Source: Microbacterium sp. BK668
GTDB lineage: Bacteria; Actinomycetota; Actinomycetes; Actinomycetales; Microbacteriaceae
Direction: 5' to 3'
DNA length: 64,000 nt
Assembly: GCF_004362195.1 (NCBI RefSeq)
Contig: NZ_SNWG01000001.1
Location: 2,108,001-2,172,000 of the forward strand
Both the position numbers and the translations under genes were made by a program. How positions within the stretch are numbered: the stretch's first letter is position 1; every line of letters starts with the position of its first letter. The notes beneath the pieces were generated by a model. The model saw only the letters and a program-made list of their open reading frames with translations, was not told the origin of the DNA and did no database searches. Positions 16,032-24,909 of the stretch are shown piece after piece.

Positions 16032-17711
16032 ATGAGGCGGCTCGCGACGCGGTCCACGCTCGTGCAGGCGGGTGAGGCCTTCTCGAGCAACTGGAGCAAC
16101 GCCAACCTGCGTCGTGCTCAGCTGAGCTTCTTCGGCGCCTGGACGGCAGAGTCGTCCTTCACGGTGGCGCTCGGTATCGTCGCGTACACCCACGGCGGCG
16201 CTCTCGCGCTCGGGCTCATCGGGCTGATCCGGATGCTGCCGTCCGCGCTCCTTGCGCCGATCCTGTCGCCGTTCGCCGACCGAGGCCGCCGGGAACGCGT
16301 GCTCGTCGCCGTCTCGGTGCTTCGTGCATTGGCCACCGGCCTCGCCGCCGCCATTCTGGCCGCCGGGGGCGCGGTTCTCGCCGTCTACGCGCTTGCCATC
16401 CTGGCCACGATCGCGGCGACGCTCTTCCGTCCCGCCCACTCCGCCCTCCTGCCGACGCTGTGCCGGACGGGACATGAGCTCGCGAGCGCGAACGTGGTGC
16501 GCGGGCTGCTCGACTCCGCCGCGACGCTCGTCGGGCCGCTTCTTGCGGCCGTGCTGCTCGCGTTCGCCGATGTGTGGGTCGTCTTCGCCGTGGCGTCCGC
16601 CGCCTCTCTGTGGGCGGCCGCGCTTGCGTTCCGCGTCCGCTACGAGGCGCCGCCGCGGCCGCCCTCCCCGCGGGCGGCTCTCGCGCGCGAAGCGATCGAA
16701 GGTCTTCGGGCGGTAGGACGCAGCCGTGATCTGCAGCTGATCTTCGGCCTGGCCGCAGCTCAGTCGCTCACGCGCGGCGCGCTCGCCGTGTTCTCCGTCG
16801 TGGTCGCCATCGAGACCCTCGGTCTGGGCGAGTCGGGAGCGGGCGCGCTGATGGCTGCCGTGGGCGCCGGCGCGGTCATCGGGTCGCTCGCGGCGTCCCT
16901 CCTCGTCGGCACGGGGCGCCTGGGTGCGTGGTTCGCGGTCGGAGTGGCGATGTGGGGCCTTCCGATCGCCCTGATCGGCGTCTTCCCGGAACAGGCGGTG
17001 GCTCTCGTGCTGCTCGCCCTGGTCGGGGTCGGGAACGCCTTGATCGACCTCGCGGGATTCACGCTGATCGGACGGATCACACCGGATGCCGTCATGGCCC
17101 GTGTCTTCGGAGTGCTCGAGAGCCTCGTCGCGATCTCGGTAGGGCTCGGCTCCATCGTCGCGTCCGGGATCATCGCGTGGCTCGGCATCCAACCGGCTCT
17201 CATCGTGATCGGGCTCCTCTGCCCGCTGCTCTCGGTCGCCTCCTGGTGGCGGCTGCGTCGCCTCGACCGTTCGGTCGGCGCGCTCGACGACGATCTGCGC
17301 GTCCTCCGCCGGGTCCCGATGTTCCAACCTCTGCCTCTTCCCGCGATCGAGCAGCTCGCACGCGGGCTCGAGTCGGTGGACGTCCCGGCAGGTCGGGCGG
17401 TGTTCCAGCAGGGCGACGTCGGCGACCGCTACTACGTCATCGTGTCCGGGGAGGTCGACGTCATGGGTGATGGACGCGTCGTCACCACCCTGCGCGAAGG
17501 CGACGGCTTCGGCGAGATCGCGCTCCTGCGCGGCACGCGCCGCACCGCCACCGTCGTCGCCCGCAGCGCGGTGACGCTGAGGGCTTTGAAAGCGGACCGG
17601 TTCCTCGGCGTCGTCATGGGGTTCGGTCCGAGCGCTCGAACAGCCGAGACCGGAGTCGAGCATCAGCTCGGCCGGTACGCGCCCGCCGGACCGAACGACC
17701 CGCCGACCTGA
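16032..17711 (+). CDS. MFS transporter fused to a cyclic-nucleotide-binding domain
   Basis: 559 residues. The first 400 form an MFS transporter (FFGAWTAESSFTVALGIVAY, LSPFADRGRRERVLV as the loop motif). From about 430 to 535 there is a cNMP-binding domain: FQQGDVGDRYYVIVSGEVDV and the phosphate cassette FGEIALLRGTRRTATVVA, with the Glu and Arg that hold cyclic nucleotide. This predicts a transporter gated by cAMP, cGMP or a related ligand. ATG 16032 is chosen because TATGGT ends six bases upstream (leaderless); the frame is open further up but not protein-like. The next gene resembles a degenerate nucleotide cyclase. Substrate and direction are unknown. Confidence 0.88.
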   Translation: MRRLATRSTLVQAGEAFSSNWSNANLRRAQLSFFGAWTAESSFTVALGIVAYTHGGALALGLIGLIRMLPSALLAPILSPFADRGRRERVLVAVSVLRALATGLAAAILAAGGAVLAVYALAILATIAATLFRPAHSALLPTLCRTGHELASANVVRGLLDSAATLVGPLLAAVLLAFADVWVVFAVASAASLWAAALAFRVRYEAPPRPPSPRAALAREAIEGLRAVGRSRDLQLIFGLAAAQSLTRGALAVFSVVVAIETLGLGESGAGALMAAVGAGAVIGSLAASLLVGTGRLGAWFAVGVAMWGLPIALIGVFPEQAVALVLLALVGVGNALIDLAGFTLIGRITPDAVMARVFGVLESLVAISVGLGSIVASGIIAWLGIQPALIVIGLLCPLLSVASWWRLRRLDRSVGALDDDLRVLRRVPMFQPLPLPAIEQLARGLESVDVPAGRAVFQQGDVGDRYYVIVSGEVDVMGDGRVVTTLREGDGFGEIALLRGTRRTATVVARSAVTLRALKADRFLGVVMGFGPSARTAETGVEHQLGRYAPAGPNDPPT

Positions 17712-17725
17712 AGGAGCGCATCACC

Positions 17726-17764
17726 GTGGAAGACACCCCCATCGAACCCAGGCCCGACGCATGA
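17726..17764 (+). CDS. 12-codon mini-ORF coupled to the DUF2652 gene
   Basis: A GTG with a well-placed AAGGAG nine bases upstream opens MEDTPIEPRPDA, whose TGA overlaps the ATG of the DUF2652 gene in ATGA. The only good ribosome site between the transporter and the DUF2652 gene therefore belongs to this short frame, suggesting that its translation delivers ribosomes to the next gene. It may have no function as a peptide. Confidence 0.4.
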   Translation: MEDTPIEPRPDA

Positions 17765-18468
17765 CGACCGCGCGGACCGCCCTCCTGATCGCCGATATCG
17801 GCGGCTACACGGCCTATATGGGCTCGCACCGGATGAGCCTCGCACACGCCGAGGTCAACACGGCCCGGATGCTCAGAAGCATGATCAAGGCCGCGCGCGG
17901 ATTCGATCTCGTCGAGATCGAGGGCGACGCGGCGTTTCTGTCGCATCCCGTCACGGACCGCGAGGTCGACGGGACCGTCGACGGCATCCTCAGGGTCGCG
18001 ACCGCAATGCATCGGGCGTTCCACTCGGAGCGCAAGTACGTCGTGGACAACCTCTGCCCGTGCGGCGGATGTCGTGAGGCGCGCGACCTCACGCTGAAGT
18101 TCGTCGCTCACATCGGAGACGTCGCGACGCAGCACATCGGCGGACGCACGAAGCTCGTCGGCATCGACGTGATCGTCGCCCACCGGCTGCTGAAGGCCGC
18201 TGCCGATATTCCCGAGTACGTCCTGATCACCGAGGACCTCTACAACACGGGACCCTCGGCGGTCCCCGCCGACGCCGCCGAGATCTCATCCGATCTGGAG
18301 GGGATCGGAAGCACACACGCCTACGTGGTCGACGTCAGGGAGCTCGGCGGTCCTGTGCCCGCGGCCGCCCGCGCGACCTGGCGCGCGAGACTGGGCAGCA
18401 CCTTCATGGCGGTGGGGGACGGCCTTCCCTACATGATCGGCCTCCGCAAACCGCGGCGCGCGCGATAG
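17761..18468 (+). CDS. DUF2652 protein resembling a degenerate class III nucleotide cyclase
   Basis: 235 residues. ALLIADIGGYTAYM (D12) matches the first metal-aspartate motif of class III cyclases, FDLVEIEGDAAFL (G55-D56) the second, and LKFVAHIGDVATQHIGG then GIDVIVAHRLL (R142) the later strands. The substrate-selecting lysine and the transition-state asparagine are replaced. The family has a conserved cysteine cluster, here C99, C101 and C104 (NLCPCGGC). It follows a transporter carrying a cyclic-nucleotide-binding domain, so it may make or sense the ligand, or only bind it. The cyclase relationship is my reading of motifs and is not established. Confidence 0.8.
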   Translation: MTTARTALLIADIGGYTAYMGSHRMSLAHAEVNTARMLRSMIKAARGFDLVEIEGDAAFLSHPVTDREVDGTVDGILRVATAMHRAFHSERKYVVDNLCPCGGCREARDLTLKFVAHIGDVATQHIGGRTKLVGIDVIVAHRLLKAAADIPEYVLITEDLYNTGPSAVPADAAEISSDLEGIGSTHAYVVDVRELGGPVPAAARATWRARLGSTFMAVGDGLPYMIGLRKPRRAR

Positions 18469-18531
18469 CACGGCCGGAGAGCTCGCGTCGCGGCTCCGCG
18501 AGCGCCGAGAGCTCGGTCGCGCCGGATCCGA

Positions 18532-18720
18532 TCAACTCCAGCGGGATCCGCAGTCGCGGCAGCTGAACTCGACCACGAAGACGGACTCGCCGGAGCGCAG
18601 CTCCGCGGCGCGCTCGAGCTCCAGCGCGAACCACTCCGGCTCGACGACCCTGACCTGCAGCGAGGAACAGACCGGGCAGACCTCGACGGCGACGACTCCG
18701 TCGTCCCATGTCCTGACCAT
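18532..18720 (-). CDS. small zinc-ribbon-like protein (62 aa)
   Basis: MVRTWDDGVVAVEVCPVCSS at the start and CRDCGSRWS at the end give two CxxC pairs, as in a zinc ribbon, separated by an acidic helix (FALELERAAELRSGES). The ATG is leaderless: TACCGT ends seven bases upstream. Convergent with the DUF2652 gene and 50 bases beyond the end of ppc on the same strand. Function unknown. Confidence 0.7.
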   Translation of the reverse strand: MVRTWDDGVVAVEVCPVCSSLQVRVVEPEWFALELERAAELRSGESVFVVEFSCRDCGSRWS

Positions 18721-18770
18721 GGCGCCCACGGTACGCCGGGTGTCTCCGGCGGCGCGGTGCGACGCGCGTG

Positions 18771-21446
18771 TCAGCCGGTGTTCTGCAGCCCCGCCGCGAC
18801 GCCCGACACCGACAGCAGGAGGAGACGCTGCTGCTCGGGATCGGCGGGCGTGCCGGAGGCCGCGGCTTCCCGGAGGGCACGCAGCGCGCGCAGCTGGAGC
18901 AGCGACAGGGCGTCGACGTAGGGGCTGCGGAGCTTGACCGCCCGCTGCAGCACCGGCCGGTTCTGCAGCAGCTCGCGACCGCCCGCGACCTGGACGACCC
19001 ACGACCGGGTGAGCTCGAGCTCGCCCATGACGAGGCCCGCCAGGTCATCGCGGTCGCCGAGGTCGAGGTAGCGCCGCGCGATGCGGCTGTCGGCCTTCGC
19101 GAGGCTCATCGCGACGTTGTCGATCAGGGTGCGGAACAGCGGCCAGTCCTCGTACGCGGAGCGCAGGAGATCGAGGTCTCCGACGGCCTCGAGGGCCGAG
19201 CCGAGGCCGAACCATCCGGCGAGGTTGATGCGGGCCTGCGTCCACGCGAAGACCCACGGGATCGCGCGAAGATCCTCGAGCGACTCGACCGAGAGCCCGC
19301 GTCGGGCCGGGCGGGAGCCCAGCGCGAGCAGCCCGATCTCCTCCATGGGCGTCACCTGGGCGAACCACGGTGCGAAGCCCGGCGCCTTGACGAGGGAGAA
19401 GAATCGCTCGCGGGACGCGACATCCATCGTCGCCGCGACATCGGCGAAGCGCTCCGCGGCGGCGCGGTTGCGCTGCTCGATCGACGGTGCCGAGGCGAGG
19501 AGCACCGCGGCGGCCACCTGGTCGATGTGCCGCATCGCGATGGCGGGCTCGCCGTAGCGCGCGAAGATGACCTCGCCCTGCTCGGTGAGCTTGAATCGTC
19601 CGTCGACGGAGTGCGGAGGCTGCCCCAGGATGGCGGTGTTCGCCGGGCCGCCGCCGCGGCCGAGGGCGCCGCCGCGGCCGTGGAAGAGCGTCAGCTCGAT
19701 GTCGTTGTCGTCGGCCCACGCGGCGATGCGCGCCTGCGCTTCGTAGAGCGCGAGCGTCGCGGCGACCGGGCCGACGTCCTTCGAGGAGTCGGAGTAGCCG
19801 AGCATGACCTCCAGGCGCCGGCCCGTCTGCTTGAGGCGGTCGCGGAACTCGGGATGCTCCACGATCTCGGCGAGGATGCCCGGCGCCGCCTGCAGGTCGG
19901 CGAAGGTCTCGAACAGAGGGATGACGTCGAGCACGGGCCGGGAGCCGCCCGCCTCCGCCGCGTACTCCGCGAGCCGATGGACGTTGGCGAGGTCCTGCGC
20001 CGACCGGGTGAACGACACGATGTAGCGTCCGGCCGCGCGCGGGCCCAGGCGGCGCTGGATCGCCGCGACGCTGCGGATGACGGCGAGCACCTCCTCGGTC
20101 ATCTCGCTGCGCGGACCGCCGCCGTCGAGCTCTGCCAGAGCCCGGGCGTGCACGGCGGAGTGCTGCCTCACCTCCAGCTCGGTCAGGTGGAAGCCGAACG
20201 TCTCGACCTGCCAGATGAGCTGCTGCAGGTGCCCGAACGCCTGCCGCGGCGCGGGGGCTTGCACGAGCGAGTCCTGCACGATGCGCAGATCGGCGAGGAA
20301 CTGATCGGGGTCGGTGTAGGCCAGGCGCGCGTCGCGTCGGCTGGTCGCCGAGATCCGGCGGGCGAGCAGCAGGAGCGTGCGGCGGTGCGGCTCGTTCGGG
20401 GAGCGCTTGGCGATCTCGGCCGCAGCCTCCTCGTCCTCGCTCACGAGGCGGTCCAGCAGCCCGAGGAGCGCGGCGCTCGGGGGAGTGGTCGCGGCATCCA
20501 GCGTCAGTGTCCGGCCGATGCGGTTCGTCGTGCGCTCGAGACCGAGCAGGATGTGCTGGCTGGCGATCTTCGCCGCCTTGCGGGTGACGGATGCTGTGAC
20601 GAAGGGGTTTCCGTCACGGTCGCCGCCGACCCACGAGCCGATGCGCACGAAGGGCCGCACGACCGGTGCCCGGGAGCCGGCCGCGGGTCCCTGCAGAGCG
20701 TCGTCCACGCGACGGTAGACGTGGGGGACCGACGTGTAGAGCGTCTCGTCGAACACCTCCATCACCGAGCGCACCTCGTCGGTCGGCGAGGGCTTCTCCG
20801 GGCGCAGGGGAGCCGTGCGCCACAGCGTGTCGATCTCCTCGATCATGCGGCGCTCGGCACGGCGCTCGTCTGCGCCGTTGCGGATCATCGCGTCGTGCTC
20901 GTCGAGCAGTGTCGCCAGTCGCCGGATGCTGCGCGAGATCGCGCTGCGCCGGGCCTCGGTCGGGTGCGCGGTGAACACGGGGTGGAAGCGCATGGCCTGC
21001 AGGCGTTCGAGCGCCGTGTCGTCGCCGACCTCGGCGGCCAGGCGCACGAAGGCGGCCGCGACCGAGTCGGTGGCGTCCTCCTTCTCGGGGCGCCCGTCGC
21101 GCTCGCGCAGGATGCGCACACGCTGGTGCTCCTCGACGAGGTTCGCGAGGTGGAAGTAGACCGTGAAGGCCCGCGCCACCTCGTCGGCGCGTTCCACCGT
21201 GAAGGAGTCGGCGATGCGGGCCGCGCGCTCGAACGCCTCCGGCGTCTCATCGGTGTAGGCCTGGATCGTCGCGGCGCGCAGGCGCTCGACATCCTCGTAG
21301 AGTCCCGGCGAACCGCTCTCGCGCAGCACCCGGCCCAGGAGCGCGCCCAGCATGCGCACGTCGGCGCGCATCCGCTCGGGGATCTCCTGGCCCGCTTCGT
21401 AACGGCCGACGAGGTCGATGGCCTCGGTCCTGGTCAGTTCGGGCAT
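18771..21446 (-). CDS. ppc: phosphoenolpyruvate carboxylase
   Basis: Carboxylates PEP with bicarbonate to oxaloacetate, refilling the TCA cycle. It has 891 residues, full length. Active-site H161 lies in FTAHPTEARRS; further signatures are MLGYSDSSKDVG, FHGRGGALGRGGGP and the conserved C-terminus VSGVAAGLQNTG. The start is leaderless: TAGCGT ends six bases before the ATG. It is divergent from nhaA. Confidence 0.97.
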   Translation of the reverse strand: MPELTRTEAIDLVGRYEAGQEIPERMRADVRMLGALLGRVLRESGSPGLYEDVERLRAATIQAYTDETPEAFERAARIADSFTVERADEVARAFTVYFHLANLVEEHQRVRILRERDGRPEKEDATDSVAAAFVRLAAEVGDDTALERLQAMRFHPVFTAHPTEARRSAISRSIRRLATLLDEHDAMIRNGADERRAERRMIEEIDTLWRTAPLRPEKPSPTDEVRSVMEVFDETLYTSVPHVYRRVDDALQGPAAGSRAPVVRPFVRIGSWVGGDRDGNPFVTASVTRKAAKIASQHILLGLERTTNRIGRTLTLDAATTPPSAALLGLLDRLVSEDEEAAAEIAKRSPNEPHRRTLLLLARRISATSRRDARLAYTDPDQFLADLRIVQDSLVQAPAPRQAFGHLQQLIWQVETFGFHLTELEVRQHSAVHARALAELDGGGPRSEMTEEVLAVIRSVAAIQRRLGPRAAGRYIVSFTRSAQDLANVHRLAEYAAEAGGSRPVLDVIPLFETFADLQAAPGILAEIVEHPEFRDRLKQTGRRLEVMLGYSDSSKDVGPVAATLALYEAQARIAAWADDNDIELTLFHGRGGALGRGGGPANTAILGQPPHSVDGRFKLTEQGEVIFARYGEPAIAMRHIDQVAAAVLLASAPSIEQRNRAAAERFADVAATMDVASRERFFSLVKAPGFAPWFAQVTPMEEIGLLALGSRPARRGLSVESLEDLRAIPWVFAWTQARINLAGWFGLGSALEAVGDLDLLRSAYEDWPLFRTLIDNVAMSLAKADSRIARRYLDLGDRDDLAGLVMGELELTRSWVVQVAGGRELLQNRPVLQRAVKLRSPYVDALSLLQLRALRALREAAASGTPADPEQQRLLLLSVSGVAAGLQNTG

Positions 21447-21597
21447 GCATCCACGCTAGCGCTGGCACGTTTCGCCGAAATGACGTGTGACATCGGGCGG
21501 TCGGTAGCATGGAAGGCGGTGCGCCGGGAAGTCTGGTCGGCTCGTCCTGCCGTATGCCCGGCTCGCGCCGGCGTGCGGCCCCTGTCCCGGAGGTCCC

Positions 21598-22764
21598 GTG
21601 AAGCTTCTGCGCTCCGCCCGTTTTCCCGCCATCCTGCTCCTCGTCGCCGCCGCGGCAGGCCTCCTGCTCGCCAACTCGCCGCTCGGGCACGATCTCATCG
21701 AGTTCTCCCACGCGCATCTGGCGATCCCCGGCACGGCGATCGACCTGTCGCTGACGCACTGGGTCTCGGACGGCCTGCTCGTCTTCTTCTTCTTCGCCGT
21801 CTCGGTCGAGCTGCAGTACGAGCTGACGCGCGGCGAGCTTCGCAGCGCCCGCCGCGCCCTGCAGCCCGCACTCGCTGCGGCGGGCGGCGTCGTCGTCCCG
21901 ATCGCGGTCTACCTCGTCATGACGGCGGGCAGCGGTCTCCAGGAGGGCTGGCCGATCCCGACGGCGACCGACATCGCCTTCGCCCTGGGCGTGCTTGCCG
22001 TCTTCGGGCGAGGACTGCCGTCGAGCGTGCGCATCTTCCTGCTCGCCCTGGCGATCCTCGACGACATCGTCGGCATCATCTTCATCGCGGTGCTCTTCGC
22101 GTCGGGTCTGGATCTCGGGATGCTGGCGGCCGGCCTCATCACCACCGTCCTCTTCGGCGCGCTGAGTCGCGTGGTCTTCACGCGGGCCCGGGGGCTCGTG
22201 ATCGCGGCTCTCATCGTCCTCGCCGTGGCGACCTGGGTCTTCATCCTCCTGTCGGGCGTACACGCGACGATCGCCGGCGTGCTGCTGGGCCTTGCCATGG
22301 CACAGCAGCCGGCGCTCGTGACCAGGCACGCCATGGAGCCCTGGATCAACGGGGTCATCCTCCCGATCTTCGCCTTCACCGCCGCTCTCGTGCCGATCCC
22401 GGCCGCGGCCAGCGGCCTCTCGCCGGTCTTCTGGGCGATCCTCGTCGCTCTGCCCGTCGGCAAGCTTCTCGGCATCGCGGGGGCCGGATGGCTCGGCCAG
22501 CGGCTCTTCGCCAACAGCCCCGACCACCCCAAACTCGCCTTCGGGGATCTGATCGCGGCGGGTGCCCTGGGCGGCATCGGCTTCACCGTCTCACTGCTGC
22601 TGGCGAACCTCGCCTTCGCGGTGCAGCCCGCGATCCGCGACCAGGCGATCCTCGGCGTGCTGGCCGGGTCGCTCGCCTCCGCCGTCGCGGCGAGCTTCCT
22701 CGTCGCCTGGCGCGCGCGTCACCACCGCCGGGCCGGCACCGCGGTGATCGAGGCGACGTCGTGA
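21598..22764 (+). CDS. nhaA: Na+/H+ antiporter NhaA
   Basis: Inner-membrane antiporter exporting Na+ for protons, 388 residues. The key aspartates are visible in PTATDIAFALGVL and in LAILDDIVGI, and GALGGIGFTVSLLLANLAF is the unwound TM region signature. The GTG has GGAGG upstream; a TAGCAT box at 21505-21510 may be the promoter. It overlaps mazG by four bases (GTGA). Confidence 0.95.
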   Translation: MKLLRSARFPAILLLVAAAAGLLLANSPLGHDLIEFSHAHLAIPGTAIDLSLTHWVSDGLLVFFFFAVSVELQYELTRGELRSARRALQPALAAAGGVVVPIAVYLVMTAGSGLQEGWPIPTATDIAFALGVLAVFGRGLPSSVRIFLLALAILDDIVGIIFIAVLFASGLDLGMLAAGLITTVLFGALSRVVFTRARGLVIAALIVLAVATWVFILLSGVHATIAGVLLGLAMAQQPALVTRHAMEPWINGVILPIFAFTAALVPIPAAASGLSPVFWAILVALPVGKLLGIAGAGWLGQRLFANSPDHPKLAFGDLIAAGALGGIGFTVSLLLANLAFAVQPAIRDQAILGVLAGSLASAVAASFLVAWRARHHRRAGTAVIEATS

Positions 22765-23468
22765 ACGAGCCCGTCGAGCCGGGCGCCGCCTCCCCGGGCG
22801 CCGATCCGCTCCGGGCGGCCGCCGACACCATGCGGGCCGTGCGCGACCGCTGCGTCTGGACGCAGCAGATCGACCATCGCGCGCTCGTGCCCTATCTCGT
22901 GGAGGAGAGCGCCGAGCTGATCGACGCCGTCGAGGAGGGCACCCGCGACGACCTCCGCGAGGAGCTCGGCGATCTGCTGTGGCAGGTGCTCTTCCACTCC
23001 GAGATCGCCTCCCGCGATCCCGACGATCCCTTCGACATCGACGACGTCGCGCGCGGGCTCACCGAGAAGATGGTGCGTCGGCATCCTCACGTCTTCGGCG
23101 ACGCCGTCGCGACGACGCCCGAGGAGGTGCTCGTGCACTGGAACGCCGCGAAGGCCGCCGAGAAGGGAACGCGCACGAGCGTGCTCGACGGGGTCTCCGA
23201 TCGCATGCCGTCGCTCGCCCTCGCCCAGAAGCTCCTGGGAAAGGCCGCTTCGGTCGGTGATCCCGTCGCCGAGCCCGCCCACGGGCCGAACGCATCCCCC
23301 GCGAGCGAGGCCGCCCTCGGCGAGGCGCTCCTCGCCCTCGTCGCGACGGCCCGGGCGCATGGATGGGACGCCGAGCGGGCTCTGCGCGAGCGCCTCCGTC
23401 TCCTCGAGCGCGACATCCGCGCGGCGGAAGGCGGCCCGCCGTCCTCCGCCACCACCCCCGGTCGTTGA
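22761..23468 (+). CDS. mazG: MazG-type nucleoside triphosphate pyrophosphohydrolase
   Basis: Hydrolyses NTPs to NMP and pyrophosphate, for example to clear (d)NTP damage or lower ppGpp. It has 235 residues with one MazG domain: the metal-binding motif VEESAELIDAVE followed by LREELGDLLWQVLFH, then GLTEKMVRRHPHVFGD. The GTG overlaps the nhaA stop, so translation is coupled. The C-terminal 80 residues are variable and alanine-rich. Confidence 0.93.
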   Translation: MNEPVEPGAASPGADPLRAAADTMRAVRDRCVWTQQIDHRALVPYLVEESAELIDAVEEGTRDDLREELGDLLWQVLFHSEIASRDPDDPFDIDDVARGLTEKMVRRHPHVFGDAVATTPEEVLVHWNAAKAAEKGTRTSVLDGVSDRMPSLALAQKLLGKAASVGDPVAEPAHGPNASPASEAALGEALLALVATARAHGWDAERALRERLRLLERDIRAAEGGPPSSATTPGR

Positions 23469-23505
23469 GCCGGTCGGCCGAGCCGACCTCTGAAAAGATG
23501 GTGCC

Positions 23506-24789
23506 GTGGCATCCGTCAATCCGCCGCGCGGCATGCGCGACTTCCTCCCCGCCGACAAGGCCAGACGCGAGCGCGTGCTCGCCGTGATCCGAGAGCGCTA
23601 CCGGGCGCACGGTTTCGACGAGATCGAGACGCCCGTGGTGGAGGAGTACGCGCGCCTGCACGCCGGCATCGGCGGCGACAACGAGAAGCTCGCCTTCAAC
23701 ATCCTGAAGCGGGGACTGGATGCCGCGGCCATCCGGGCAGCGGCGGACGACCCGTCCGCCCTCACCGACCTGGGCCTGAGGTACGACCTTACGGTGCCGC
23801 TCGCACGCTTCTACGCCAGTCACCGCGCGGAGCTGCCGACGGTGTTCCGCGCCATCCAGATCGCGCCGGTGTGGCGTGCCGAGCGGCCGCAGAAGGGTCG
23901 CTATCGCCAGTTCGTCCAGTGCGACATCGACATCATCGGGGATGCCTCGGCCCGCGCGGAGGCCGAGCTCGTCGTCGCCACTCTCGACGCCGTCGACTCC
24001 CTGGGACTGGAGGGCGGGTCCGTCCGCATCAACGACCGGCGCGCCCTCGACTGGATGCTCGACAGCTTCGGCTTTCCGGCCGACGAGCGCCCCCCTGTGC
24101 TGATCACGATCGACAAGCTCGACAAGATCGGTCCCGAGGGGATCGTCGCCGAGCTGCGCGACCGCGGCGCGACCGCGGGTGCCGTCGACGCGTTGGAGGC
24201 CTTCCTCCGTCGTCCCATGACGCTGGAGTACAACCCGTTCGGCGAGCGGCAGATCCGCAAGGCGCTGCCCCAGGGCGCGCCGGACGAGATCGTGGCGCAC
24301 CTGACCGGCATCGGCGACGCCGTCGCCGCCTCGCGCGCAGAAGTGGACATCCCCCTCGTCTTCGACCCCTTCCTCGTGCGGGGGATGGGGTACTACACCG
24401 GCACGATCTTCGAGCTCGCGCACCCCTCCGTGCCCTACTCGCTCGGGGGCGGCGGCCGCTACGACGGGATGATCGGGCGTTTCCTCGGGCAGGACGTCCC
24501 CGCGGTCGGCTTCTCGATCGGCTTCGAGCGCATCGTCGAGCTGGTGTCCGCCGCCGAGGCGGATGGCGCGGCGGCTGTCGTCCTCGTGCACGACCGGGAC
24601 GTCCCGGTCGGCGAGCTCGTCGCGCTCAAGGCCCAGCTCGTGGCCGAGGGCTCGCGCGTGCGCCTCGAGCAGCGCACGAAGAACCTCAAGCCGCTGCTCG
24701 AGCGTGCGGCATCCGACGGCTATACGGCTTTCGCGCCGGTCTCCGCGGGCGTGACCCGCGCGGATCTCGACCTCAAGCAGCTCTCCTGA
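23506..24789 (+). CDS. hisS: histidine--tRNA ligase
   Basis: Charges tRNA-His. It has 427 residues: PPRGMRDFLPADKARRERV at the N-terminus, motif 2 near IQIAPVWRAERPQKGRYRQF, the histidine-specific LVRGMGYYTGTIFEL, motif 3 GFSIGFERI and a C-terminal anticodon-binding domain. The GTG is probably leaderless, as AAAGAT ends six bases upstream. It lies 37 bases after mazG. The following 120 bases hold nothing I recognise. Confidence 0.95.
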   Translation: MASVNPPRGMRDFLPADKARRERVLAVIRERYRAHGFDEIETPVVEEYARLHAGIGGDNEKLAFNILKRGLDAAAIRAAADDPSALTDLGLRYDLTVPLARFYASHRAELPTVFRAIQIAPVWRAERPQKGRYRQFVQCDIDIIGDASARAEAELVVATLDAVDSLGLEGGSVRINDRRALDWMLDSFGFPADERPPVLITIDKLDKIGPEGIVAELRDRGATAGAVDALEAFLRRPMTLEYNPFGERQIRKALPQGAPDEIVAHLTGIGDAVAASRAEVDIPLVFDPFLVRGMGYYTGTIFELAHPSVPYSLGGGGRYDGMIGRFLGQDVPAVGFSIGFERIVELVSAAEADGAAAVVLVHDRDVPVGELVALKAQLVAEGSRVRLEQRTKNLKPLLERAASDGYTAFAPVSAGVTRADLDLKQLS

Positions 24790-24909
24790 CGGTCGCTTCG
24801 CTTGCGGCGAATGGCGGCCGGCGCCGCGCATCGCCGAAAGTGAGCCTCGGGGTGGGGTTCTCGCTTGCGACGTTTCGCGCTCGCTGCCGCAGATAGCCGC
24901 GAGCGGGCG

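Noticed and set aside
18768..23468. Plus-strand open frame of about 1566 codons across ppc and nhaA
   Set aside because: Only its last 235 codons (mazG) are real. The rest is antisense to ppc and out of frame with nhaA, with arginine-rich non-protein-like translation.
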